From Pedobacter lusitanus (GTDB taxonomy: Bacteria > Bacteroidota > Bacteroidia > Sphingobacteriales > Sphingobacteriaceae), in assembly GCF_040026395.1 (NCBI RefSeq), contig NZ_CP157278.1:372001-436000 (forward strand): a DNA stretch of 64,000 nucleotides, given 5' to 3'. Position 1 is the first letter of the stretch, and every line of letters starts with the position of its first letter. A model generated the notes under the pieces. The model saw only the letters and a list, made by a program, of their open reading frames with translations, was not told where the DNA came from and searched no databases. Positions 36,150 to 45,200 of this stretch are shown in pieces. A program made the translations under genes and the position numbers.

Positions 36150-36246
36150 ACCTCTAATATATCCATGATTCAGTTAGGGTTTGTTGACTCAAAATAATCT
36201 TTCATCTACTGATTAATGTCTGACATTCAAGGTTTAAAGCTTAGCA

Positions 36247-37572
36247 TTACGGGCTTTCTTCAGTGATCAGCTTTTTCTTTAATCTGGATAATAAAAGGAT
36301 GGATGATATACTTAAACCGATCAGAAAACCAACCCAGATCCCTGTAGGGCCCATATTCATGGGTATAGCGAGGTAATAGCCAACCGGAAGGCCGATTATC
36401 CAATAGGCTACAGCAATCAGACCGGTAGGGATAATCACATCTTTAATTCCTCTTAATAAACCTGCTGTAATCGTTTGTATGGCATCCGGGATCTGAAATA
36501 ATGCGGCATATAAAATCAAGGTGCCTGCCAGAACCAGTACCTGGTTGTTTTCAGTGAACAATAATGGGATGAACGGTCTGATCAGGAATAGCACAGCAGC
36601 ACAGAAGGCACCAAATGTCAGAGCTGTCAGTAAAGTTCCTTTACCAATAGCATAACCCTTTTTCCAGTTCAGGCCGCCATAAGCATTACTGATCCGGATT
36701 GATCCTGCTTCTGCCAGACCGGTAAAAAATATAAACGTAAAGGAAACACAGCTTATGGCTATCTGATGAGCAGCCAGTTGCATTGCACCCATTGTTCCTA
36801 TTACAATAGCAGAAACGGCAAATGCCCCGAATTCCATTCCTATCTGTAATCCGCAGGGGATACCCAAAGTCAGGAGTTCTTTAATGGTTGCCCATTTAAT
36901 TACCCATTGTCTTTTTCTGACTGCAATATAGCGTCTGTAAAAAGGAGTAAAACAGATGACTAAAGCCATCGCGGTAAAAACAATGATGCGGGTTATAAAG
37001 GTACCCCATGCTGCACCCATTAATTCCAGTCTGGGGAAACCCAGATTTCCTAAAATGAGCAGCCAGTTGAAAAAGATATTTACCGGCAGGGCCATCAAAG
37101 AGATAATCATGGCAGTACGTGTTTTTTCCAGTCCATCAGTAAATTGCTGAAGACCTATAAAAAGCAGCATTGGAATAGTGGAATAACACATGACACGCAT
37201 AAATGGAACGGCTAAAGCGACGACTTCTTTATCCTGACCTAAATGCAGCAGGATACCACTGCTTAATTCTAATCCTGTACAGATCACGATACTTGTTAAA
37301 AGACATAGTATAAAACCATTGAACAGATAATGGGATATTTTCTGACCATCATGACTTCCATTCGCATTAGATACAGTCTGTGCAATAGCCATAGCTATTC
37401 CTATCCCTATGATAAAAGGAATATTAATTACGTTCATCACTAAAGATGCGGCTGCGAGATGCTTATAACTAAGCTCCCCAACCATGGCCATATCTATAAT
37501 GTGTAATACTATTTGTGAAAGTTCACCGATAATAAGTGGTATGGCCAGTTTTATTGTTTTCTGGGTTTCCAT
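36247..37572 (-). CDS. MATE family multidrug/cation efflux transporter
   Basis: The 441-residue inner-membrane protein has twelve hydrophobic segments. The N-terminal half opens with KLAIPLIIGELSQIVLHIIDMAMVGELSYKHLAAAS, the classic NorM/MATE pattern, and the second half repeats it with LLTLGIPCGLQIGMEFGAFAVSAIVIGTMGAMQLAAHQIA. MATE proteins export cationic compounds in exchange for sodium ions or protons. A terminator-like hairpin (37671-37702) lies about 100 bases upstream of the start codon on the same strand, either in its leader or after a small RNA. Substrate specificity cannot be read from sequence. Confidence 0.94.
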   Translation of the reverse strand: METQKTIKLAIPLIIGELSQIVLHIIDMAMVGELSYKHLAAASLVMNVINIPFIIGIGIAMAIAQTVSNANGSHDGQKISHYLFNGFILCLLTSIVICTGLELSSGILLHLGQDKEVVALAVPFMRVMCYSTIPMLLFIGLQQFTDGLEKTRTAMIISLMALPVNIFFNWLLILGNLGFPRLELMGAAWGTFITRIIVFTAMALVICFTPFYRRYIAVRKRQWVIKWATIKELLTLGIPCGLQIGMEFGAFAVSAIVIGTMGAMQLAAHQIAISCVSFTFIFFTGLAEAGSIRISNAYGGLNWKKGYAIGKGTLLTALTFGAFCAAVLFLIRPFIPLLFTENNQVLVLAGTLILYAALFQIPDAIQTITAGLLRGIKDVIIPTGLIAVAYWIIGLPVGYYLAIPMNMGPTGIWVGFLIGLSISSILLLSRLKKKLITEESP

Positions 37573-37670
37573 TGGGATTTATTTCCCGGCAAAGGTCTGT
37601 AATTATCCGGCCCTGGGCTCTGGTATCTGACTGAACCGGTGAAAATCAGTCCTGAACAGACAGGAAAACG

Positions 37671-37702
37671 AAAAGCCCGGCGATATTCTGCCGGGCCTTT
37701 AC
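37671..37702 (-). terminator. Terminator-type hairpin upstream of the MATE gene
   Basis: GCCCGGC (37675-37681) pairs with GCCGGGC (37690-37696) around an 8-nt loop, and the minus strand continues with TTTTCGTTTT. No annotated gene ends here on either strand, so it ends a small RNA or attenuates transcription into the MATE gene. Confidence 0.75.
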
Positions 37703-37954
37703 TATTGGGTGTGTTGTTGCATTGTGATTTAATGGTGAAGAGTGTCTGGCACTCAATTCTACATCTATGACTGTAACGAAATAAGAAGGTTTAATCACCT
37801 GCCAAAATAAATTGCAGTTTAATTCAATGATTTGTTCTTCTTACAAGACATCATGTCGGGATATATTGTTTATTTCTGTGGTATGCAATGGTTTAAATAG
37901 GTGGTTGTTTATATTTGTTAACTATAAGATGAACAAAAGTAAGGCAAATTTAAT

Positions 37955-37985
37955 TTGTTTTCCTAAATTTAGTTGATTAAATTTG
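37955..37985 (+). promoter_or_regulatory. Promoter upstream of small hypothetical gene
   Basis: TTG at 37955-37957 is followed after 20 bases by TAAATTTG at 37978-37985, a full match to the Bacteroidota TTG/TAnnTTTG promoter. The predicted transcription start is at or next to the ATG at 37989, implying a leaderless or nearly leaderless message. Confidence 0.65.
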
Positions 37986-37988
37986 ATT

Positions 37989-38222
37989 ATGGATATATTT
38001 AACAGAGAAAAATACGATCTGGTATTTAGTAGCGGATTAATAGCCAACAATACGGTAAAAGACAGAGAGTCACGTACAGTGATTAACAAGTACATTGCAT
38101 TTTGTGAAAAACTGATCACTGAAAATCCGGAAACTAAAGTGGATGATCTTTGTGATTCTGCAGGAACCGGTTTTCGTTACCTCAAAAAATATGGTGAAAT
38201 TCCTGTAGTAAATACATTATAA
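37989..38222 (+). CDS. Small hypothetical protein
   Basis: I do not recognise this 77-residue protein. I start it at the ATG at 37989 (MDIFNREKYDLVF); a TTG six bases earlier lies inside the -7 box. It is soluble and lacks a signal peptide. Segments such as VKDRESRTVINKYIAFCEKLITENPETKVDDLC look helical. A near-consensus promoter directly upstream supports expression. The next gene (GmhB-like) is on the same strand 70 bases on. Confidence 0.65.
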   Translation: MDIFNREKYDLVFSSGLIANNTVKDRESRTVINKYIAFCEKLITENPETKVDDLCDSAGTGFRYLKKYGEIPVVNTL

Positions 38223-38292
38223 TTTGAAAATAGGCTAAAATGTTCATTGGTTTTTCGTTTATATTTTGATCTTTGACAGCAAATCAAAAATA

Positions 38293-38796
38293 ATGAATAA
38301 AGCAATTTTTTTAGACCGTGATGGGGTCCTTAATCATGAGATCAATGATTACATCTGCAGAGTAGAAGATTTCGAAGTGCTGGAATATCAGATTCCCCCG
38401 TTAAAAAAACTATTTGACGAAGGATATCTGCTGGTGGTGATCACCAATCAGGGAGGAATTGGTTTACAGCGTTATACTGAAGATACACTGGCCGATATGC
38501 ATGAGATCCTGTTCAATAAATTTGAAGAACAAGGTGCAGAAATTATCCATGCCTATTACTGCCCGCATCACCCAAGTGTAAATGGTGAATGTGAATGCCG
38601 TAAGCCTAAATCAGGCATGTTGCTGGAAGCTATTGCTGAATATAATATCGACCCGTCATTGTCGGTAATGATAGGGGATAAACCCAGAGATGTAGAGGCT
38701 GCTAATGGTGCAGGAGTTAAGGGTATCTTAATCACTCCTGATGAGCAAATAGACTATCATAAGATCAAAGCTGTTCTGGAAGGAACATCTGCATAA
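38293..38796 (+). CDS. gmhB: HAD-IIIA phosphatase, GmhB-like (heptose 1,7-bisphosphate 7-phosphatase)
   Basis: I choose the ATG at 38293 (167 residues), which begins MNKAIFLDRDGVLN, the HAD motif I with nucleophile Asp8 and Asp10. Motif II is VITNQGGI, motif III includes CRKPKSGM, and motif IV is MIGDKPRDVEAA. The Cys/His cluster CPHHPSVNGECEC is the zinc-binding loop typical of GmhB and HisB-N phosphatases. GmhB dephosphorylates D-glycero-D-manno-heptose 1,7-bisphosphate in ADP-heptose synthesis for lipopolysaccharide. No other heptose genes are in the window, so the symbol rests on family resemblance. Confidence 0.85.
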   Translation: MNKAIFLDRDGVLNHEINDYICRVEDFEVLEYQIPPLKKLFDEGYLLVVITNQGGIGLQRYTEDTLADMHEILFNKFEEQGAEIIHAYYCPHHPSVNGECECRKPKSGMLLEAIAEYNIDPSLSVMIGDKPRDVEAANGAGVKGILITPDEQIDYHKIKAVLEGTSA

Positions 38797-38852
38797 ATAA
38801 GCTGTAAAATCAGTGTACAGATCTTGCTGCACACTGATTTTTATGCAAAATC

Positions 38853-39941
38853 TTAATAAATAGCCGGATAATCAATATAACCGCAATCACCACCTGTATA
38901 ATAAGTGTGCTCATTTCCTTCAGTTAAAGCTGTGTTATGCCGGAATCTTTCTACTAAATCAGGGTTGGCAATAAAAGGTCTGCCAAAGGCGATAAGATCG
39001 GCCAGGCCGGTCTGTAACATGGTTTCTGCAGATTCTGCTGTAAATCCACCGGCTAATATCAGCAGATTACGGAAGCGTTTACGGATGTCCTGAATATATG
39101 CTATTGGTATAGGTGGATTTCCGCCTGCTGACTGATCGGAAAGATGGATATAAAGTATGTCCAGTTGCTGTAATGCATCGGTTATGTACTGGTGTGTAGC
39201 AGTTTCTTCCGCATAAGCAGGCAGATCATTGAGTGTAGCAAAAGGGGAGAGCCTGATGCCTGTACGCTCCTTACCAATGGCTGCAACCACGCCTTCCATG
39301 ATTTCCAGCAGGAAACGGCTGCGCCCTGCAATACTACCTCCATACCGGTCTGTTCTGTGATTAGTATGTGGGTGAAGAAACTGCTCAGGCAAAAAACCAT
39401 GAGCTCCGTGTATTTCTACACCATCAAAACCAATAGCTATAGCGCTGACCGCTGCCTGTACATGAGATTCTACCAGAGCTTGTACTTCTGTTGTACTTAG
39501 AGCCAGTGGTTCTGGTATTGGTGCATGCGGATCTGAAAGGGTTCTGATAGTTTCATTTGCCCTGATAGCTGAGGGGGCAACGAGCATTGCTTCTCCTTCG
39601 TGATTGAGCGGGTGCCCGATACGGCCGGAATGTACCAGCTGAATAAAAATCTTTCCGCCCTTTTTGTGAACTTCGTCAGCTACTTTTTTCCAGGCCTCTT
39701 TTTGCTTGCTGTTGTAAATACCCGGTGCATTCAGATAACCGATACCATTGGATGCTACAGCGCTGTTTTCGGCAATGATTAAACCCGCGCCGGCTCTCTG
39801 ACTGTAATAAAGGGGTGCAGATGGACCTGGAACCCCATTTACTGATCGTCTTCTGCTCATTGGAGCCATGACAACGCGGTTGCGAAAGGTAATGGATGGT
39901 GTAACCAGCGGTGCCAGTAATTTTTCATTTAAAGTCATCAT
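38853..39941 (-). CDS. Old Yellow Enzyme family alkene reductase
   Basis: The 362-residue FMN-dependent TIM-barrel enzyme has the OYE/NemA landmarks VTPSITFRNRVVMAPMSRRR, IFIQLVHSGRIGHP, DGVEIHGAHGFLPEQFLHPHTNHRTDRYGGS and near the end LADLIAFGRPFIANPDLVERF. The H-A-H in the active-site segment is usual for the family. It reduces activated C=C bonds of enones or nitro compounds using NAD(P)H in the cytosol. The start at 39941 or 39938 cannot be resolved (MMTLN). It is divergent from an AraC-type regulator 87 bases away, a likely local regulator. Confidence 0.93.
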   Translation of the reverse strand: MMTLNEKLLAPLVTPSITFRNRVVMAPMSRRRSVNGVPGPSAPLYYSQRAGAGLIIAENSAVASNGIGYLNAPGIYNSKQKEAWKKVADEVHKKGGKIFIQLVHSGRIGHPLNHEGEAMLVAPSAIRANETIRTLSDPHAPIPEPLALSTTEVQALVESHVQAAVSAIAIGFDGVEIHGAHGFLPEQFLHPHTNHRTDRYGGSIAGRSRFLLEIMEGVVAAIGKERTGIRLSPFATLNDLPAYAEETATHQYITDALQQLDILYIHLSDQSAGGNPPIPIAYIQDIRKRFRNLLILAGGFTAESAETMLQTGLADLIAFGRPFIANPDLVERFRHNTALTEGNEHTYYTGGDCGYIDYPAIY

Positions 39942-40028
39942 AAAATTGTTTTCCTGCTGTCAAAATTACTTAGCATAACAGGGGCATAACAGGGATAAAG
40001 CGGGGTTTCTTTTGTAATTTTAAAGGTC

Positions 40029-40907
40029 ATGAATCAAAAACAGTTATATCAGCCCTTTGAGTTATATGTTTCAGATATGGAATGCTGGAATGAGCGTCCG
40101 CTGGTTTATCATTTCTTTGAGATTGTGCAGATTTTAGAAGGAAGTGGGGTGCGTACTACAAATAGTAATGATTTTAGTTATAAAAAAGGGAGTATATTTC
40201 TTTTTACACCATTGGATTGCAGGGGATTTGATATCAGAACGACTACGCGTTTCTGTTCTATCCGTTTCTCAGAGGTCTTTCTCGGGCAGTTTAAACATGC
40301 CCAGGACCGGGAAAGGATCTCACGCTGGCTCAGGCAACTGGAACATATTTTTTCTCATCATAACCGTTTTCAGGAAGTATTGATTAAACGACCGGGAGAT
40401 TGTCATTTGATTAGCTCGCTGATAAACAATATGGTAGAAGAGTATACGCATAAACAACCTTATCATGAAGAAAATCTGCAGCACCTGGTGACACTTATCC
40501 TGAATATTATAGCGCGTAATGTATCGGACAGTACTGCTATTACAGCAACAGAATCAGAACCGCTGATTAACAGGATTCTGCTTCATATTGCACAGCATAT
40601 CAGTGCGCCTGAAAAACTAAGGGTCGGATTTCTTGCCGCTCATTTTAATCTTTCTGCAAATTATGTCAGTGAGTATTTCAGGAAGTTTACGGGCGAAAGT
40701 CTGCGCAATTATATTACAAATTATAAAATACGTCTGATACAGCAACGTCTTACTTTTAGCGGATTCACAATCAGTCAGATTGCTGATGAATTAGGCTTTG
40801 CAGATGAAAGTCATTTGAGCAGACAATTTAAAAAGTATCATGGGATGAGCCCGTTTGAGTATAGAAAACATACCAAAACAGGACTTAATTGCAAGATCTT
40901 TAAATAA
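40029..40907 (+). CDS. AraC family transcriptional regulator
   Basis: The 292-residue protein has an N-terminal cupin-like sensor domain (1-120) with YHFFEIVQILEGSGVRTTNSNDFSYKKGSIFLFTP. The C-terminal AraC DNA-binding domain (190-285) has LRVGFLAAHFNLSANYVSEYFRKFTGESL and ISQIADELGFADESHLSRQFKKYHGMSPFEYRK. It is transcribed away from the Old Yellow Enzyme gene and probably activates it, perhaps in response to an electrophile. Its stop codon touches the start of a bidirectional terminator. Confidence 0.94.
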   Translation: MNQKQLYQPFELYVSDMECWNERPLVYHFFEIVQILEGSGVRTTNSNDFSYKKGSIFLFTPLDCRGFDIRTTTRFCSIRFSEVFLGQFKHAQDRERISRWLRQLEHIFSHHNRFQEVLIKRPGDCHLISSLINNMVEEYTHKQPYHEENLQHLVTLILNIIARNVSDSTAITATESEPLINRILLHIAQHISAPEKLRVGFLAAHFNLSANYVSEYFRKFTGESLRNYITNYKIRLIQQRLTFSGFTISQIADELGFADESHLSRQFKKYHGMSPFEYRKHTKTGLNCKIFK

Positions 40908-40939
40908 AGAAGGGCGTTTCTACAGAAACGCCCTTCTTT
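40907..40939. terminator. Bidirectional terminator between araC-like gene and transaldolase
   Basis: A 15-bp inverted repeat (40907-40921 with 40925-40939, core GGGCGTTTC) has A-rich and T-rich flanks on both sides, so it can serve both convergent genes. Confidence 0.9.
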
Positions 40940-40959
40940 ATATTTATGATAAGCGAAAC

Positions 40960-41625
40960 TTAAGCCTGAGCTTCAGCAGCTTTTTTATGATCAGCAAGGA
41001 ATGTAGCCAGTCCGTTATCTGTTAATGGGTGTTTTAATAAACCTAAAATAGCAGATAATGGGCCAGTCATCACATCAGCACCTAATTTAGCGCAGTTGAT
41101 GATGTGTAATGGTCCGCGGATAGATGCTGCCAGAATTTCTGTTGCATAACCGTAATTGTCAAATATTAAACGAATGTCTTCGATTAACTGCAAACCGTCA
41201 GTGCCTATATCATCTAAGCGGCCAAGGAAAGGAGATACATAAGTAGCACCTGCTTTAGCAGCTAATAAAGCCTGTCCGGAAGAGAAGATCAGTGTACAGT
41301 TGGTTCTGATGCCTTTTGAAGAGAAATATTTGATGGCTTTAACACCGTCTTTTATCATTGGAACTTTAACTACGATCTTCGGATCAAGTTTAGCTAATGC
41401 TTCACCTTCTTTGATAATATTCTCAAAATCTGTAGAGATAACTTCAGCACTTACATCTCCGTCAACGATAGCACAAATTGCTTTGTAATGATCGATAACC
41501 TTCTGATCGCCTGAAATACCTTCTTTAGCCATAAGGCTGGGATTGGTCGTTACACCATCTAATACACCAAGATCCTGTGCTTCTTTGATTTGCTCAAGAT
41601 TAGCCGTGTCAATGAAAAATTTCAT
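40960..41625 (-). CDS. Transaldolase, short (TalC/fructose-6-phosphate aldolase-like) type
   Basis: The 221-residue single-domain TIM-barrel protein starts [36 protein letters not shown], the signature of the short transaldolase family. The Schiff-base lysine is Lys87 in IVVKVPM, and [32 protein letters not shown] is conserved. It moves a dihydroxyacetone unit between sugar phosphates in the pentose phosphate pathway; some close relatives act as fructose-6-phosphate aldolases. It is transcribed alone, from a region also carrying the SRP RNA gene on the same strand, and ends at a bidirectional terminator. Confidence 0.94.
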   Translation of the reverse strand: MKFFIDTANLEQIKEAQDLGVLDGVTTNPSLMAKEGISGDQKVIDHYKAICAIVDGDVSAEVISTDFENIIKEGEALAKLDPKIVVKVPMIKDGVKAIKYFSSKGIRTNCTLIFSSGQALLAAKAGATYVSPFLGRLDDIGTDGLQLIEDIRLIFDNYGYATEILAASIRGPLHIINCAKLGADVMTGPLSAILGLLKHPLTDNGLATFLADHKKAAEAQA

Positions 41626-41727
41626 GATTATATGATTTAAGGAATGATAAACTATGGATAGATTCAGCGTATGCTCTGGACGGAAGATTGTGCAATGAAA
41701 GCATAGTCAATCTGGAAAAAATAAAAA

Positions 41728-41826
41728 TGGGCAAGCAACCTTTATCGCACCGCTACAACCTTCTACCCTTGCTTCGTTCCCGCCCTGGGGGAGTTCAAAG
41801 GGAGCTGATCGTAAAGGACTTGCCCA
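41728..41826 (-). ncRNA. ffs: Signal recognition particle RNA, bacterial small type
   Basis: On the minus strand TGGGCAAG (41826-41819) pairs with CTTGCCCA (41735-41728) to close a rod of about 99 bases. The apical part reads CAGGGCGGGAACGAAGCAAG, matching the conserved SRP core (CAGG, GNAR-type loop, AAGCA) that binds Ffh. T-rich sequence (ATTTTTATTTTTT) follows the 3' end. A consensus promoter lies directly upstream. The RNA with Ffh targets membrane proteins to the translocon. Exact ends are estimated from the closing stem. Confidence 0.88.
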
Positions 41827-42263
41827 CTGCAAATGTAGCAAAAGAGTTTAGTCTGCAAAAACGAAATCAAGAAATATTTGATGTTTTTTATTGAAAATTT
41901 GATAATAGATTGAGATTTAGCGGATTGTAATTGAATAAAAATTCATTTTAGTTCTGTTTTTAGTTAAATAACCCTCAAAATTGGGCTGAGAAGCCAATTT
42001 TTAGCTCTTTTTTAAGCGGGAAAACGGAATAAAACCGAAGGATTTTGTGGTAATCTTCTTATTTAGGCAGGTATTTTAGTCGCTAATGAAAAATTATTCT
42101 AAATAACATGATTATTATATTTGCAATAATTAATGTTGTTTTTTGTCGATTTGATAATTTAATGTCTACCTAATTATGCTGCTATTTATTTTTCGCAAAA
42201 AAAATAGCAAAATGGCAATTATTCAGCTAATTTATTATCTTAGTGTCTCGAATACATTAAGAT
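41827..42263. other. Intergenic region between SRP RNA and gltB
   Basis: These 437 bases hold the SRP RNA promoter at the left end and the gltB leader at the right. A TATATTTG box (42116-42123) could start a gltB message with a leader of about 130 bases, but there is no TTG at the right distance. I saw no gene or conserved RNA structure in the rest. Confidence 0.5.
41830..41858 (-). promoter_or_regulatory. Promoter of the SRP RNA gene
   Basis: On the minus strand TTG (41858-41856) is followed after 18 bases by TACATTTG (41837-41830), a full match to the Bacteroidota housekeeping promoter. The predicted start falls at the first base of the SRP RNA closing stem. Confidence 0.8.
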
Positions 42264-45200
42264 ATGGAACAAATTGAAGAAAATCAGGGCTTGTACGATT
42301 CAAGCTTTGAGCACGATGCTTGCGGTATTGGTTTTGTTGCCCACGTAAAAGGACGAAAGTCACAGCAAATAATATCTGATGCCATTACTATTCTGGAGAA
42401 TCTTGACCATCGGGGGGCTTGCGGCGCCGAGATTAACACTGGTGATGGTGCCGGGATTATGATACAGGTTCCACATGAATTCTTATATGATGAGTGTCTG
42501 AAAATCGGATTCAGCCTGAATCAGCCTGGTGACTATGGCGTAGGGATGTTATTTCTGCCTAAAGACGTTCGGGCAAGGGAAGAATGCCGCGAAGTAATTT
42601 ATCGTGCTGCTGAAAAACTAAACCTGGAAATCCTGGGATTTAGAAGAGTTAATACCAATACAGAAGGTATTGGAGACATGGCGCTATCTGTAGAGCCTGA
42701 AATGGAGCAAGTATTTGTAGCGAGACCTGACCAGATCGCTGCCGGTGCTGACTTTGAACGTAAACTATATGTATTCAAAAATTACCTGACTAAAACTATT
42801 CTGAATACAGTTAAAGGAATTAAGACTGATTTTTATATCGCTTCTTTTTCTTCTCGTACTATAGTTTACAAGGGTCAGCTGACCTCCATGCAGGTTCGTA
42901 CTTATTTCACAGAGCTAAGTGATAAAAGAGTTGTCTCTGCTTTCGGGTTAATCCACTCGAGGTTTGCCACCAATACATTTCCTTCATGGAGATTAGCGCA
43001 GCCTTTCCGTTATATCGCCCATAATGGCGAAATTAACACCTTACAAGGCAATTTAAACTGGTTCCGGGCAAGTGTAAAATCTTTTGCCTCGAGCTATTTC
43101 ACTGCCGAAGAATTAAATATCCTGCTGCCAGTAATTGATGAGACACAATCTGATTCTGGTTGTCTGGATAATATTATTGAATTGTTGCTGCATGCCGGCC
43201 GTTCTCTGCCACATGTACTGATGATGCTGATTCCCGAGGCCTGGGATGGTAATGAAGACATGAGTGAGCTTAAACAGGCTTTCTATAAGTTCCATGCTAC
43301 TTTAATGGAGCCATGGGACGGACCTGCTGCTATTGCTTTTACAGATGGTAACCTGATTGGTGCAACGCTGGATAGAAATGGTTTAAGACCATCAAGATAT
43401 GCGATCACTAAAGATGACCATGTAATTATGGCTTCTGAATCAGGTGCACTGGCTCTGGATCAGAGTCAGGTGATTGAAAAAGGAAGACTGACACCAGGAA
43501 AAATGTTTGTGGTGGATATGGAGCAGGGTAGAATTATCAGCGATGATGAAATCAAAACTACCGTTTGCAGTCAGCGTCCTTATGCTGACTGGTTAAATCA
43601 GTACCAGATCCGTCTGGAAGAATTATCTGATCCAAGAGTTGTATTTACCGGACTTTCTCAGGAGTCTATGTTTAAATATCAGCAGGTATTCGGGTATAGC
43701 AGAGAAGATATTGATCTGATCTTAAAACCGATGGCTATTGAAGCTAAAGAGCCTATAGGCTCTATGGGAACTGATATTCCTCTGGCTGTTTTATCTCAGA
43801 AACCTCAGCATCTTTCTTCGTATTTCAAACAGTTGTTTGCGCAGGTAACCAATCCGCCAATTGATCCGATCAGAGAGAAAGTGGTTATGAGTCTGGCTGG
43901 TTTTATGGGTAACAATGGTAATCTGCTGGAGGAACATGCGATGCAGTGTCATTGTGTGGGCATTAAACATCCGATCTTAACCAATCTTGAACTGGAAAAA
44001 GTAAGAAGTATAGATACAGGAGTATTTCAGTCTAAAACACTGCAAACTTATTTCAGGGCAGATGGCAAACCCGGCTCACTGGCCAAAGGTTTGGAGCGTC
44101 TGTGCCGTTATGCGGTTGATGCGGTTGAAGATGGTTTCCAGGTTATTGTGTTGTCTGACCGTGCACTGGACTCTGAACATGCTGCTATTCCATCATTAAT
44201 GGCTGTTTCGGCTGTGCATCACCATTTAATCCGTAAAGGTCACCGTGGAGCTGTAGGAATTGTAGTGGAAGCAGGTGATGTGTGGGAAGTTCATCATTTT
44301 GCCTGTTTAATTGGTTTTGGAGCTACGGCTGTAAATCCTTATCTGGCATTGGAAACTATTTCTGGTTTTGAAGCAGAAAGCGGTCTTAAAGCAGAAAAGC
44401 TGATTCAAAATTATATATATGCAGTAAATAGTGGTTTGTTGAAAATATTCTCTAAAATGGGTATTTCCACACTGCAATCTTATCATGGTGCACAGATATT
44501 TGAAATACTGGGTATCCATAAAAGTGTGGTAGACAGTTATTTCAGTGGTGCTGTCTCAAGAATCGGCGGACTGGGTTTGGACGAAATTGCCAGAGAGGCG
44601 TTAATTAAGCATAGCCGTGTGTTTGGTAAATCAACACGTCCTGATATGCTGCTGCCTACTGGTGGGAATTATAAATGGAGAAGAAAAGGGGAACAGCATT
44701 TATTTAACCCGCAAACGATCCATCTATTACAGAACGCGACACGCAAAAATGACTATGGCGTTTACAAACAATATAGTAAACTGGTTAATGAACAAACCAA
44801 ACAGGCTTATACGATTCGTGGTTTGTTTGAATTTAATTATAACCGTGAGCCTGTTCCATTGACTGAAGTTGAACCTGTTGAAGCTATATTAAAACGTTTT
44901 GCTACCGGAGCGATGTCTTTCGGGTCTATTTCACATGAAGCACACTCTACTTTAGCCATCGCGATGAACCGTATTGGTGGAAAAAGTAATACCGGTGAAG
45001 GTGGTGAAGATGAGCTGCGCTATGAATTGCTGCCTAATGGAGATTCTATGCGCTCGTCAATCAAACAGATTGCTTCTGCGCGCTTTGGGGTAACGAGTAA
45101 CTATCTGACTAATGCAGATGAATTACAGATCAAAATGGCTCAGGGTGCTAAACCTGGAGAAGGTGGTCAGTTGCCGGGGCATAAAGTAGACGACTGGATT

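Larger units (their letters stand above)
37573..37988. other. Intergenic region with hairpin and possible small RNA, no ordinary gene
   Basis: These 416 bases lie between divergent genes. The minus strand has a weak promoter-like pair (TTG, 19 bases, TATTTCG around 37785), a seven-codon ORF MQQHTQ-stop (37722-37702) and then a terminator hairpin. The plus-strand right end has a well-spaced promoter at 37955-37985. Nothing else could be supported. Confidence 0.5.

Noticed and set aside
41688-41894. Plus-strand ORF of 68 codons
   Set aside because: It lies antisense across the SRP RNA gene, has no recognisable protein features and its composition follows the RNA structure.
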